DNA of 64,000 nucleotides from Paenibacillus solanacearum (GCF_910593845.1 NZ_CAJVAS010000013.1:93114-157113); one strand, 5' to 3'; shown: positions 1-8,210, counted from the first letter of the stretch. The notes: generated by a model from the sequence alone, not told the origin. Translations and numbers: made by a program.

Positions 1-2
1 AC

Positions 3-338
3 AAGCTGGCGATGGAATCCAAAGCGATCGCGGTCACCGTCAAAGGCCATGAGAGCGAATCGTACGGCTTCATCGAATCGTTCAATCAGGAGACGCAGCA
101 GCTCGTCATGACCAAGATCGAAGCGAAGGACCCGATCCAGCCCGGCGACACGATCATTACTTCCGGCAAGGGGCTTGTGTTCCCTAAAGGGATTGAGGTA
201 GGTAAGGTTGTTGAGAAAAGGCAGGGCGATTTCGGCATCACTTATATTGCTACGGTTCAGCCGTTCGCTTCCTTTAATCACCTTCGCGAAGTATTCGTCG
301 TCCAAGTACCGGAGCTAGGAGCAGGTGATAATGGATGA
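3..338 (+). CDS. mreC: Rod shape-determining protein MreC, C-terminal part
   Basis: The window opens inside this gene, so only the last 111 codons are present. The visible part matches the C-terminal beta-domain of MreC, with the GDTIITSGKGLVFPKGIEVG stretch typical of the family, followed by a short acidic tail. MreC is a bitopic membrane protein that links cytoplasmic MreB filaments to the elongation-phase wall synthesis machinery. Its stop codon overlaps the start of mreD (ATGA arrangement), so the two are co-translated. The identification rests on the domain sequence and on mreD directly following. The N-terminal membrane segment and coiled coil lie outside the window. Confidence 0.9.
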   Translation, partial: KLAMESKAIAVTVKGHESESYGFIESFNQETQQLVMTKIEAKDPIQPGDTIITSGKGLVFPKGIEVGKVVEKRQGDFGITYIATVQPFASFNHLREVFVVQVPELGAGDNG

Positions 339-862
339 ATCACATAAAAATTTGGCTCATTCTTATCGCTTTGTTTTTGCTTGAAAGCACGATCGTGCCA
401 TGGCTCATCCCCGTAGCCTGGCAAACCAAAATTATCGTTGATCCGCATTTCATCCTCGTCATCGTACTGTTCATCGGGCTGTACATGAACCGTCATACGG
501 CGCTTATGTTCGGATTAATCTTCGGCATGCTTTACGATTTCATTCATTATTCGCCGATGCTTGGGCCGGTTTCCTTTGCAATGGGGCTCACCGGTTACTT
601 GGCGGGGTTGATGTACGGACGGGTCTATACGAGCATCGTGATCAGCATGCTGGTCATTGCGCTCGGCAATTTATTTTACGAACTGATCATTTTCGGATTG
701 TACCGGCTTTTTCAAGTCACGCATTCGGATATAGAATGGTTTTTTTTCCATCAAATGCTGCCCGGCATGCTCGTCAATTTGCTCTTTGCGCTGGCGATCT
801 ACGTGCCGCTTCGAAAAATGTTCGAGAGCTTGCCGCAGCCTCAGATGGAGAAGGACGAATAA
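335..862 (+). CDS. mreD: Rod shape-determining protein MreD
   Basis: This is a 175-residue, strongly hydrophobic protein with about five predicted membrane segments, the usual size and topology of MreD. MreD is an integral membrane partner of MreC and RodA in the elongasome. The ATG overlaps the mreC stop by 4 bp, which argues for translational coupling. A conserved acidic residue pair near the first loop (VDPHFILV) and the short charged C-terminus fit the family. The gene is followed by a 73-bp gap and then minC, the same order as in Bacillus (mreBCD-minCD). Confidence 0.9.
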   Translation: MNHIKIWLILIALFLLESTIVPWLIPVAWQTKIIVDPHFILVIVLFIGLYMNRHTALMFGLIFGMLYDFIHYSPMLGPVSFAMGLTGYLAGLMYGRVYTSIVISMLVIALGNLFYELIIFGLYRLFQVTHSDIEWFFFHQMLPGMLVNLLFALAIYVPLRKMFESLPQPQMEKDE

Positions 863-935
863 CTTTTTCACGCTTGCATGCAGGAGATAGGCCGTCTCAA
901 GCCGAATTGTTTACGCTTAGGAGGTAGAAGCGTTT

Positions 936-1604
936 ATGACGGCAACAGCCAAGCATCTTGTCACGATTAAAGGGGTTAAAGACGGCCTTGTGTTTCTCCT
1001 CGACGACACTTGCGAATTTGCGGAAGTGCTGGCGGAACTCAAGCATAAGCTGGAAAAAACTCATCAGCAAATATTGACCGGCCCGATCATTCACGTTCAT
1101 GTGAAGCTCGGCAGCAGAGCCGTAACGGATGAGGAGAAGGACGAAGTTCGCTCGATTATTAGCCAGAAGGGCAATCTGCTCGTCCAATCCGTCGAGACGC
1201 AGGATCCGGAGCGCAAGAAGCCGGAGCATGCCTTATCGAACGTTGCGATTGTCCGCGGCATCGTCCGTTCCGGGCAAACCTCAACGCATGACAGCAATAT
1301 TTTGTTTTTAGGCGACGTTAACCCCGGCGGCTCGATCGTGAGTACGGGAAGCATATATATTATGGGCTCGCTCAGGGGGATGGCGCATGCCGGGATCGAC
1401 GGAGACGACCGGGCGATTATCGCCGCCTCGCATTTGCGGCCCACGCAGCTAAGAATTGCAGGTATCATCAGCCGTCCTCCCGACGAGTGGGGAACGAGCG
1501 AAGCGTATGAAGCTTATATGGAATTCGCTTACGTGAAGGACGGCGTGATGGAAATCGATAAAGTGCATCATTTGCACAAGTTCGATTGGAACCTGATCTC
1601 TTGA
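936..1604 (+). CDS. minC: Septum site-determining protein MinC
   Basis: This 222-residue protein has the two MinC domains: an N-terminal FtsZ-binding domain (about residues 1-105) and a C-terminal beta-helix (about 110-210) with the signature GDVNPGGSIVSTGSIYIMGS and then LRGMAHAG. MinC inhibits FtsZ polymerisation away from midcell and is recruited to the membrane by MinD. The ATG at 936 is preceded by a good ribosome binding site (taggaggt, about 917-924). minD begins 20 bp after the stop, so the two form one transcription unit. Confidence 0.95.
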   Translation: MTATAKHLVTIKGVKDGLVFLLDDTCEFAEVLAELKHKLEKTHQQILTGPIIHVHVKLGSRAVTDEEKDEVRSIISQKGNLLVQSVETQDPERKKPEHALSNVAIVRGIVRSGQTSTHDSNILFLGDVNPGGSIVSTGSIYIMGSLRGMAHAGIDGDDRAIIAASHLRPTQLRIAGIISRPPDEWGTSEAYEAYMEFAYVKDGVMEIDKVHHLHKFDWNLIS

Positions 1605-1624
1605 AGGAGAAGGAGTGAAACCTA

Positions 1625-2425
1625 TTGGGAGAGGCAATCGTCATTACATCGGGAAAAGGAGGCGTCGGCAAAACGACGACGTCCGCCAACATCGGAACGG
1701 CACTGGCGCTTCAAGGGAAGAAGGTCGTCATGGTCGACACGGATATCGGTCTGCGCAATCTCGATGTCGTCATGGGGCTCGAAAACCGCATCATCTACGA
1801 TTTGATCGATGTGGCCGAAGGCCGCTGCCGTCTTGCGCAGGCGCTTGTCAAAGACAAGCGCTTTGATGAGCTGTACATGCTCCCAGCGGCGCAGACGAAG
1901 GACAAGCATGCGATTCAGCCGGATGCGGTTCGGCAAATCGTGCTTGAGCTGAAGCGCGATTTTGAGTTCGTCATTATCGACTGTCCGGCGGGCATCGAGC
2001 AGGGGTTCAAGAACGCCGTCGCCGGAGCGGATAAAGCGATCGTCGTCACTACCCCGGAGAATGCGGCCGTGCGCGATGCCGACCGGATTATCGGCCTGCT
2101 GGAGAAGGAGCCGCAGATCGATTCGCCGAAGCTTGTCATTAACCGGATTCGCCCCAGCATGGTGAAAAAAGGCGAGATGCTGGACATCGACGAGATTTGC
2201 TCCGTGCTGGCGATCGATTTGCTCGGCATCGTGCCCGACGACGAGCAGGTCATTAAAGCGGCCAATTCCGGCGAGCCGACCGTCATGAATCCGAATTCCC
2301 GGGCGGCCATTGCCTACCGCAACATCGCCCGCCGCATGCTGGGCGATTCCGTGCCGCTCATGCAAATGGAAGAGAAGACCGGCATGCTGATCAAAATGAA
2401 AAAGTTTCTCGGAATGGGCGGCTGA
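1625..2425 (+). CDS. minD: Septum site-determining ATPase MinD
   Basis: This 266-residue ParA/MinD-family ATPase has a deviant Walker A motif SGKGGVGKTTT at residues 9-19 and a C-terminal amphipathic membrane-targeting helix (around GMLIKMKKFLG). MinD binds the membrane as an ATP dimer and carries MinC. The start is TTG at 1625, behind the sequence gaaggagaaggag; the resulting N-terminus MGEAIVITSGKGGVGK has the length expected for MinD. It sits directly between minC and a rodA-type gene. No MinE or DivIVA gene is visible in the window, as expected for a Firmicute. Confidence 0.96.
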   Translation: MGEAIVITSGKGGVGKTTTSANIGTALALQGKKVVMVDTDIGLRNLDVVMGLENRIIYDLIDVAEGRCRLAQALVKDKRFDELYMLPAAQTKDKHAIQPDAVRQIVLELKRDFEFVIIDCPAGIEQGFKNAVAGADKAIVVTTPENAAVRDADRIIGLLEKEPQIDSPKLVINRIRPSMVKKGEMLDIDEICSVLAIDLLGIVPDDEQVIKAANSGEPTVMNPNSRAAIAYRNIARRMLGDSVPLMQMEEKTGMLIKMKKFLGMGG

Positions 2426-2431
2426 CGCGTC

Positions 2432-3583
2432 GTGCTGCACAAATTTAAAAAAGTGGACGTGCTGATCGTTGCGATCCTGATTGCACTGCTTGCGATTAGC
2501 ACGGTTTTGTTGTACAGCGCTACCTTGGATTCGAACCTGCTCAAGTTTGACCCGAAAAAATTGGCCGTCATCTATTCAATTTCCTTTTTTGTATTTATTA
2601 TTACCGCGGCCCTTGATTACCGGTTTCTCGTGAAGCTCGCATACTATTTATACGGCGTCGGCATATTGCTGCTGGTCGGCGTGTATTTATTCGGGGCCAA
2701 AATTAATGGCGCGAGAGGCTGGTTCGAGCTGCCGTTCGGACTCAATTTTCAGCCGGTCGAGCTGGTGAAAATATTGCTGATCATTACGATCGCCGCCTAC
2801 ATGGCGCGCCGCAAGGGCGAGTCATTGCAGTTTTTCCGCGATGTCGTGCCGATTGCGCTGTTCGCGATCATTCCGATCGTGCTCGTTATCATTCAGCCGG
2901 ACTTGGGCAATGCGATCATACTGGGCGTGATCCTGATCGGTATGTACTGGATCGGCAACATTCGCGCCGTCTATGTCGTCGGCGGGGTGCTGCTGATCGC
3001 GGGGACCGTTTACGCGTTCCTTTATTTTTTTCAGCTGTATCATGTGCCGCTGGAAAAATATTTGGATTCCAAAGATTTGCCGACGCACTGGATTGCGCGC
3101 GTCAATACGTTCATCAATCCCGATACGGCGACGAACGACCAGAAGTACCAGGTCGTGAACTCGATCCGCGCCATCGGCTCCGGTATGCTCAGGGGCGAAG
3201 GCTATTTAAAGGGAACGTCGATCCACAGCCATTTTATACCGGTAGCCTACACTGACGCGATCTTCGTCGTAGTGGGCGAGGAATTCGGTTTTGTCGGCGC
3301 TTCCTGCCTGCTGCTGCTCTATTTCGTGCTCATTTACCGGATGATCCTCATCTCGATTTATTGCAACAATTATGCCGGCTCGTTTATTATTATCGGGGTC
3401 GTTTCGATGCTTGTGTTCCAAATTTTCCAAAATATCGGAATGATGATTGGGATCATGCCGCTTACCGGGATTACGCTGCCGTTTATTAGCTACGGGGGCA
3501 CGTCGCTCATGATCAACATGATTGCGATGGGGCTCGTTATGAGCGTTCGGCTGCATGACGACAAGCTGCTCGATGAAGAATGA
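2432..3583 (+). CDS. rodA: RodA/FtsW/SpoVE family peptidoglycan polymerase
   Basis: This 383-residue SEDS-family protein has about ten membrane segments. Family hallmarks are LNFQPVELVKILLII (SEDS loop) and PLTGITLPFISYGGTSLMIN near the C-terminus. SEDS proteins polymerise glycan strands from lipid II with a partner class B PBP. RodA (elongation) is favoured over FtsW or SpoVE because of the mre/min context, but sequence alone cannot settle this. The GTG start lies only 6 bp after the minD stop with a weak ribosome binding site, so it probably depends on translation of minD. Confidence 0.88.
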   Translation: MLHKFKKVDVLIVAILIALLAISTVLLYSATLDSNLLKFDPKKLAVIYSISFFVFIITAALDYRFLVKLAYYLYGVGILLLVGVYLFGAKINGARGWFELPFGLNFQPVELVKILLIITIAAYMARRKGESLQFFRDVVPIALFAIIPIVLVIIQPDLGNAIILGVILIGMYWIGNIRAVYVVGGVLLIAGTVYAFLYFFQLYHVPLEKYLDSKDLPTHWIARVNTFINPDTATNDQKYQVVNSIRAIGSGMLRGEGYLKGTSIHSHFIPVAYTDAIFVVVGEEFGFVGASCLLLLYFVLIYRMILISIYCNNYAGSFIIIGVVSMLVFQIFQNIGMMIGIMPLTGITLPFISYGGTSLMINMIAMGLVMSVRLHDDKLLDEE

Positions 3584-3651
3584 TGCCGCGCTGTGCCGCA
3601 GCGCACGACCGGGAGCGGCACTGCTTTGCCGTTACCGTAAGATAGAGCTGT

Positions 3652-3691
3652 GCACCTCTTGTTCGCTAATAGCGAATGAGGGGTGTTTTTT
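3652..3691 (+). terminator. Rho-independent terminator after rodA
   Basis: An inverted repeat (cacctc..ttcgct / agcgaa..gaggggtg) is followed by a run of six T. It separates the shape/division operon from the sporulation pair downstream. Confidence 0.8.
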
Positions 3692-3741
3692 GCGTTTGGC
3701 GGCGGATCGCGGTTTTGTTGCCTCCTTGTCCCGGACATCCC

Positions 3742-3770
3742 GTATATTTGCCGGTACGAGCTCATAGGAT
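3742..3770 (+). promoter_or_regulatory. Likely sigma-E promoter of the spoIVFA-spoIVFB operon
   Basis: GTATATT at 3742-3748, a 14-bp spacer and CATAGGAT at 3763-3770 fit the mother-cell sigma-E consensus (KMATATT, N13-15, CATAnnnT), missing only the second -35 position. It lies 36 bp upstream of the spoIVFA start, and the spoIVF operon is sigma-E controlled in Bacillus subtilis. Confidence 0.7.
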
Positions 3771-3805
3771 GGAGTATACAAGCCCGCGGGCAAGGAGGAT
3801 ATGGG

Positions 3806-4699
3806 ATGGAAACGAAGAAAAACGTTCGCGACAGGCGCATGGAAAAAATACGCCGACTGAAAGAAGGCACAGCGGGAACCATTAATGCCGGAACACACGG
3901 CTCACATACGATGCTCCCCAGGGAAGCTGTGGGGCGGGAACGTTATCCTGAGAAACGGGATGCGATGGAAAAGGAAGAAGCGCCCAATTATCTTCGCACG
4001 GATCCCGAAGTGGAGTGGAACCGCAAATGGCAGCGCGATTTTACGGTTTACGGCAGAGATGATGAGGGACCGCCTCCCGAGCGGGGCTCCTGGAGAGGGC
4101 GTATGGGGGCGCGCATTTTGATCAGCGGTTTTTTATTCGCGGCGGTATGGCTCATGTACCAGTGGGAAGACCCGCTGGCCGATAAAGGGAGGAAGTGGGT
4201 AACCGCGTCGCTGACCGAATCGATTGACGTGGTCAAGCTGGCAGGCTGGTATGAACGAAAGTTCGGAGGAGCGCCGTCGTTCCTGCCGGCCATCAATCCG
4301 GGCAAGCATCAGGACGCCACGAAAGTGAGCGCGCTCACGAAGCATTATTTCATACCGGTGCAGGGCAAGCTAATCGCTGCGTTCACGCCAGGCCAGAACG
4401 GCGTCTTGATCGAAGCGAAACCGGGCGCGCCGGTTTCTGCGGTTGATACGGGACTGGTTTCTTTCGCGGGGAATAAAGAGGATACCGGATTCACCGTCGT
4501 TGTACGGCATACGGATGGGATCGAAACGGTGTACGGGCACTTGGATCAAGGAAAGGTGCAGCTGAACGATTGGATTAAAGGAGGGGAGACGCTCGGAACG
4601 GTAGCCAAACCGCAGGGACAAGCATCCGGCACCTTATTTTTCGCGATGGCGAAAGACGGCAAGCCCGTCAACCCGACGGACGTGATTTCCTTTGATTAA
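3806..4699 (+). CDS. spoIVFA: Stage IV sporulation protein FA (LytM/M23-fold, SpoIVFA)
   Basis: This 297-residue protein has a very charged N-terminal part, one membrane segment (ILISGFLFAAVWLMYQW, about residues 109-125) and a C-terminal LytM/M23-like domain (about 195-295) ending GTLFFAMAKDGKPVNP. The H-x-H zinc ligand pair of active M23 peptidases is replaced by F-x-A, so it is probably not a peptidase. SpoIVFA holds the protease SpoIVFB in an inhibited complex at the outer forespore membrane. ATG 3806 is chosen because aaggagga lies 7 bp before it; an open frame extends upstream without such a site. The stop overlaps the spoIVFB start. Confidence 0.88.
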   Translation: METKKNVRDRRMEKIRRLKEGTAGTINAGTHGSHTMLPREAVGRERYPEKRDAMEKEEAPNYLRTDPEVEWNRKWQRDFTVYGRDDEGPPPERGSWRGRMGARILISGFLFAAVWLMYQWEDPLADKGRKWVTASLTESIDVVKLAGWYERKFGGAPSFLPAINPGKHQDATKVSALTKHYFIPVQGKLIAAFTPGQNGVLIEAKPGAPVSAVDTGLVSFAGNKEDTGFTVVVRHTDGIETVYGHLDQGKVQLNDWIKGGETLGTVAKPQGQASGTLFFAMAKDGKPVNPTDVISFD

Positions 4700-5600
4700 A
4701 CGGCGTACAACCGCTTGGAACGTCTGGTTTGGCGTCCGGTACCGAATCCATCCGCTGTTCTCCATCGTGCTTCTGTTATCCGTGCTGACCGGCTATTTTA
4801 TCGAAATCGTTACGCTGTTCGGCATTGTCCTCATTCATGAGCTGGGGCATGTGGCCGCCGCCAAAGCCTTCGGCTGGCGGGTCACCGAGGTGCAGCTTCT
4901 GCCCTTCGGCGGGGTGGCGGTTGTGGAGGAAATGGGCGGCGTCTCCGTATGGGAGGATATTGCCGTAGCCTTGGCCGGACCGCTGCAGAACGTCTGGATG
5001 ATGCTGGTTGGGTGGGTGTTGACGGCGACCGGTATCCTGCCCGCGGAATGGGGTCACTACTTCATCCAAGCCAATCTGCTGATCGCTCTGTTCAACCTGA
5101 TGCCGGTGCTGCCGCTGGACGGCGGCAAGGTGATGCGCGCGCTTCTCTCCTTGTGGCTTCCATACCAGAGAACGATCCATCTCGCCGCCCTTACCAGCTT
5201 GATTTTGAGCGCCGCGTTTATCGTCATGAGCGCGCTTCACGTCATGACGGCCAAAGGCGGCATTCAGTTGAACTGGCTCATGATCGGTATATTCCTGCTA
5301 TTCTCCAACTGGTATGAGTTCCGCGGGCTGCCCTACCATTTCATGCGCTTTTTGCTCAACCGGGAAGCCGGCTTGAAACGGTCGTGGACCGAAGGGACGC
5401 TGGCCCGGCCGATTGTGGTGGGCGGCCGCAGACAAGTGGCGGATATTGTCAGGCTGTTTATGCGCGACCGCTACCATTTGGTGTATGTGCTTGACGACCG
5501 CGGCAGCATCAGGCATGTCGTACCCGAACGGGCGCTGCTGCAGCTGTATTTCAACGAGACGAAGCGGAGCCTTCCGTTATCCGATCTGTTCGCCGGTTAA
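4692..5600 (+). CDS. spoIVFB: Stage IV sporulation protein FB, site-2-type metalloprotease
   Basis: This 302-residue M50-family intramembrane metalloprotease cleaves pro-sigma-K in the mother cell. It has the zinc motif HELGH in LIHELGHVAAAKAFGW (about residues 49-53) and the second ligand motif LPLDGGKVMRALL (about 140-147). Six membrane segments are followed by a CBS-like C-terminal domain (about 225-300), the ATP-sensing module of SpoIVFB. The TTG start at 4692 overlaps the end of spoIVFA by 8 bp. Pairing with spoIVFA and the sigma-E type promoter make the assignment firm. Confidence 0.93.
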   Translation: MIKRRTTAWNVWFGVRYRIHPLFSIVLLLSVLTGYFIEIVTLFGIVLIHELGHVAAAKAFGWRVTEVQLLPFGGVAVVEEMGGVSVWEDIAVALAGPLQNVWMMLVGWVLTATGILPAEWGHYFIQANLLIALFNLMPVLPLDGGKVMRALLSLWLPYQRTIHLAALTSLILSAAFIVMSALHVMTAKGGIQLNWLMIGIFLLFSNWYEFRGLPYHFMRFLLNREAGLKRSWTEGTLARPIVVGGRRQVADIVRLFMRDRYHLVYVLDDRGSIRHVVPERALLQLYFNETKRSLPLSDLFAG

Positions 5601-5626
5601 TCGCGGAGATTTTCGCCGCCGGAATG

Positions 5627-5635
5627 TGGTACAAT
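5627..5635 (+). promoter_or_regulatory. Possible extended -10 promoter for rng
   Basis: TGGTACAAT (extended -10) lies 22 bp upstream of the rng start codon. No convincing -35 is seen, so it is only a candidate. It would let rng be expressed independently of the sporulation pair. Confidence 0.4.
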
Positions 5636-5656
5636 ATAGCCCGAGGTGTTGCTATC

Positions 5657-6892
5657 ATGAAGCGTATTGTTGTAAAGAGCGATGAAGCGCATACGGAGGT
5701 TGCCGTTCAGGAGAACGGAAAGCTCGTTGAATACTACAAAGGCTGGCGCGATCAAGGGCAATTGGCCGGCAATATTTATATCGGCCGGGTGGTGCGGGTG
5801 CTGCAAGGTATGCAGTCCGCCTTCGTAGACGTTGGCTTGGAGAAAAATGGATTTTTGTACATTGACGATTTGCTCCCGGCGCATCTCGACAAGCAGCCGA
5901 AGACGAAACCGCCGATTCATGATCTGGTAAAAGTCGGCCAGGAGCTGATGGTTCAGGTCGTTAAGGAGCCTGTCGGAACCAAGGGAGCCCGGCTTACGAC
6001 CCACTATTCCATCCCCGGCCGTTTCGGTGTGTATATGCCTTATGCCGATTACGTCGGCGTTTCCCGCAAAATCGAAAGCGCGGCGGACCGTGAACGGCTG
6101 AAGCGGTCTGCGGAACGACACTTGCGGCAGCAGGAAGGGTTTATCGTCCGAACCGCGGCGCTGGGCGAGACGGAAGAAGCGCTGGCGGCCGATCTGGAGG
6201 AACTGCGGGCGAGATGGCGGCAGTTGGAGCTGGCCGCAGAAGCGGCGGGGGACGTTCCCCGCAAAATTCATTCCGACTTGCAAATGCTGCCGAGGCTTGT
6301 TCGGGACTTGTTCCGTGACGACGTGCAGGAGCTGATCGTTGATTCCAGTGAAGTGCTTAGCGAGATCCAATCGTATATCGCCGTTCCCGGCGCCCAGCCG
6401 AGGACCGGCCGGCTTAAGCTGGAAACCGGAGCGGACTTGATGCAAACGTATGACGTCATCCGGCAGCTCGAGATCGGGCTCAAACGGAAAGTATGGCTCG
6501 ATAACGGCTCGTACCTGATCGTGGACCGGACGGAGGCGCTCACGGTGTTCGATGTGAATACAGGCAAATATACGGGATCGGTCGACCTCGAGCAAACCGT
6601 ATTCGATACGAATTTGGAAGCGGCACGGGAAATCGCAAGGCTTCTCCGGCTTCGGGATATCGGCGGGCTGATCATTATCGATTTCATCGATATGGAATCC
6701 GAGGACAGGCGTCAGCAAGTATTGGATGAGCTTGTGCGCGAGTCGCGAAAAGACCGGACCAAAACGGTCGTCGTCGGCTGGACGAAGCTTGGGCTGGTCG
6801 AGCTGACCCGCAAAAAAGTAAGGGACAGCATTGAGTCGACGGTGCCGGAGCCGTGTGCGACATGCGGCGGCAGCGGGCTCGTGATCCGCTAA
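5657..6892 (+). CDS. rng: Ribonuclease G/E family protein
   Basis: This 411-residue RNase E/G family endoribonuclease has an S1 RNA-binding region near the N-terminus (GNIYIGRVVRVLQGMQSAFV), the catalytic DNA-fold region with FDVNTGKYTG and IDFIDM (catalytic aspartates), and a C-terminal zinc-link-like CATCGGSG. The family processes rRNA and mRNA 5' monophosphate ends. It has the length of RNase G rather than the long RNase E. The ATG at 5657 follows gaggtg at the right distance; upstream in-frame codons lack a site. The gene lies between spoIVFB and rplU, a common position in Paenibacillaceae. Confidence 0.92.
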   Translation: MKRIVVKSDEAHTEVAVQENGKLVEYYKGWRDQGQLAGNIYIGRVVRVLQGMQSAFVDVGLEKNGFLYIDDLLPAHLDKQPKTKPPIHDLVKVGQELMVQVVKEPVGTKGARLTTHYSIPGRFGVYMPYADYVGVSRKIESAADRERLKRSAERHLRQQEGFIVRTAALGETEEALAADLEELRARWRQLELAAEAAGDVPRKIHSDLQMLPRLVRDLFRDDVQELIVDSSEVLSEIQSYIAVPGAQPRTGRLKLETGADLMQTYDVIRQLEIGLKRKVWLDNGSYLIVDRTEALTVFDVNTGKYTGSVDLEQTVFDTNLEAAREIARLLRLRDIGGLIIIDFIDMESEDRRQQVLDELVRESRKDRTKTVVVGWTKLGLVELTRKKVRDSIESTVPEPCATCGGSGLVIR

Positions 6893-6949
6893 CGCGGCGA
6901 CGAGCATCCATATGCTGCGGTTCGAGTGGATGAATGGTCAATAAATGAG

Positions 6950-6979
6950 TTGATTTTCATAGGCTACCTGTGGTAAACT
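6950..6979 (+). promoter_or_regulatory. Probable sigma-A promoter of the rplU operon
   Basis: TTGATT at 6950-6955 and TAAACT at 6974-6979 are separated by 18 bp. Transcription would begin near 6986 and give a leader of about 200 nt before rplU. Confidence 0.6.
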
Positions 6980-6985
6980 GTTTTA

Positions 6986-7175
6986 GCGCGTGTTGCTAAG
7001 CACATGCTGTAACCGCACGAAGCGGGTAACGTTGCAATGGATACATAAGGGAACCAAATGTCAGTTGTCAACAACGTTGCAACTGCTACCTAAGGAAACC
7101 TATGTGCGTTGTCAATCTGAAGTGCTTGTCCTTTCGGTCAAGCCACCTGGCTTTAGGCGAGTCTGAGATATGAGG
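6986..7175 (+). ncRNA. L21-type ribosomal protein leader RNA
   Basis: This 200-nt untranslated region lies immediately before rplU, the position of the Firmicutes L21 leader, thought to be an autoregulatory binding site for an operon product. Several short hairpins are visible, for example accgc acgaa gcggg at about 7012-7027 and gccacctggc near 7142-7151. Two imperfect direct copies of about 43 nt (7029-7072 and 7074-7116) make up the centre. Identity as the Rfam L21 leader is inferred from position; I could not fold or align it. Confidence 0.6.
7029..7116 (+). repeat. Imperfect 43-nt direct duplication in the L21 leader
   Basis: The copies at 7029-7072 and 7074-7116 both run acgttgcaa...taagg(g)aacc...ttgtcaa and agree at roughly 70 percent of positions by eye. 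Each copy contains GTTGCAA near its start and GTTGTCAA at its end. Confidence 0.65.
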
Positions 7176-7185
7176 AGGTGCAGCA

Positions 7186-7497
7186 ATGTACGCAATTATT
7201 GAAACAGGTGGAAAGCAATACAAAGTTCAGGAAGGCGATGTCGTTTACATCGAGAAACTGACTGCTGGCGAAGGTGAGTCCGTAACGTTTGACCGCGTGT
7301 TGGCCGTTTCCAAAGAAGGCGGTCTCGTGGTAGGCGCTCCGACCGTTTCCGGCGCTTCCGTGTCCGGTAAAGTGGAAAAGCACGGCAAAGGCGAGAAAAT
7401 CATCGTTTTCAAATACAAAGCGAAGAAAAACTATCGTCGCAAGCAAGGTCATCGTCAGCCTTACACCAAAGTTGTGATCGAGAAGATCCAAGGCTAA
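7186..7497 (+). CDS. rplU: 50S ribosomal protein L21
   Basis: This 103-residue protein begins [18 protein letters not shown] and ends with the basic [15 protein letters not shown] segment, the bL21 signature. It binds 23S rRNA in the large subunit. A strong ribosome binding site (gaggaggtg, about 7171-7179) precedes the ATG. It is the first gene of rplU-prp-rpmA, with a 3-bp gap to prp. Confidence 0.98.
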   Translation: MYAIIETGGKQYKVQEGDVVYIEKLTAGEGESVTFDRVLAVSKEGGLVVGAPTVSGASVSGKVEKHGKGEKIIVFKYKAKKNYRRKQGHRQPYTKVVIEKIQG

Positions 7498-7500
7498 TCC

Positions 7501-7836
7501 ATGATTCGCGCTACGATCAAACGTAGGGACGATGGACGGATAGAGCGCTTTGGCGTTGAAGGTCATGCGTTATTCGACGAATCGGGCAAAGATATCGTTT
7601 GCGCCGGCGTCTCGGCCGTGACCGTGGGCACCGTGAATGCCGTCGAGGCTTTGACCGGCCTGGAGCTGAAGACCCGCATGAAGCATGGACTGCTTCAAGT
7701 GGAGGTTCCGGCTGTGTCCGATGCGAAGACGGAAGAGAAAGTACAGCTGCTGCTCGAAGCGATGACAGTCATGCTGCAATCGATTGAACAATCGTATGGT
7801 GCATATATAAAACTGCAAGATCCAAACAAGAAGTAA
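7501..7836 (+). CDS. prp: Ribosomal-processing cysteine protease Prp
   Basis: This 111-residue protein (YsxB family) lies between the genes for L21 and L27. His22 (in GHALF) and Cys34 (in DIVCAG) occupy the positions of the catalytic dyad described for the Staphylococcus aureus enzyme. Prp removes the N-terminal extension of L27 before it can work in the ribosome. The L27 product downstream carries just such an extension. The start codon follows the rplU stop after 3 bp, with its ribosome binding site inside the end of rplU. Confidence 0.93.
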   Translation: MIRATIKRRDDGRIERFGVEGHALFDESGKDIVCAGVSAVTVGTVNAVEALTGLELKTRMKHGLLQVEVPAVSDAKTEEKVQLLLEAMTVMLQSIEQSYGAYIKLQDPNKK

Positions 7837-7850
7837 GGAGGTAGACAGAC

Positions 7851-8162
7851 ATGTTGCAATTGAATCTTCAATTGTTCGCATCCAAGAAGGGTGTAGGCTC
7901 CACGAAGAACGGTCGTGACAGTATCGCGAAGCGCCTGGGCGTGAAGCGCGCCGACGGCCAAACCGTAACGGCGGGCAGCATCCTGGTTCGTCAGCGCGGT
8001 ACGAAAATCCATCCGGGCAATAACGTGGGCATTGGATCCGACGATACACTTTTTGCCAAGGTCGAAGGCGTTGTGAAGTTCGAGCGTTTGGGCCGTGACC
8101 GCAAAAAAGTGAGCGTCTACCCTGCTGCCGCTGCGCCGGTAGCTGCCGCGGTAGAATTGTAA
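7851..8162 (+). CDS. rpmA: 50S ribosomal protein L27 with cleavable N-terminal extension
   Basis: This 103-residue bL27 reaches the peptidyl-transferase centre with its N-terminal arm. The N-terminus [16 protein letters not shown] has the Firmicutes extension; cleavage between Phe9 and Ala10 by Prp would expose the mature ASKKG end. The core [20 protein letters not shown] and GDDTLFA-type segments are present. The C-terminus carries an alanine-rich extension ([14 protein letters not shown]). A strong ribosome binding site (aaggaggt) precedes the ATG, and a terminator follows. Confidence 0.97.
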   Translation: MLQLNLQLFASKKGVGSTKNGRDSIAKRLGVKRADGQTVTAGSILVRQRGTKIHPGNNVGIGSDDTLFAKVEGVVKFERLGRDRKKVSVYPAAAAPVAAAVEL

Positions 8163-8176
8163 TACACGTCACCGAG

Positions 8177-8210
8177 AACCCTGGCGAGATAACATCGCTG
8201 GGGTTTTTTT
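8177..8210 (+). terminator. Terminator after rpmA
   Basis: The stem accctggcga / tcgctggggt is followed by seven T. It ends the rplU-prp-rpmA unit. Confidence 0.85.

Noticed and set aside
5597..6907. 436-codon minus-strand frame opposite rng
   Set aside because: Antisense to a protein with clear RNase G motifs; no start signal.
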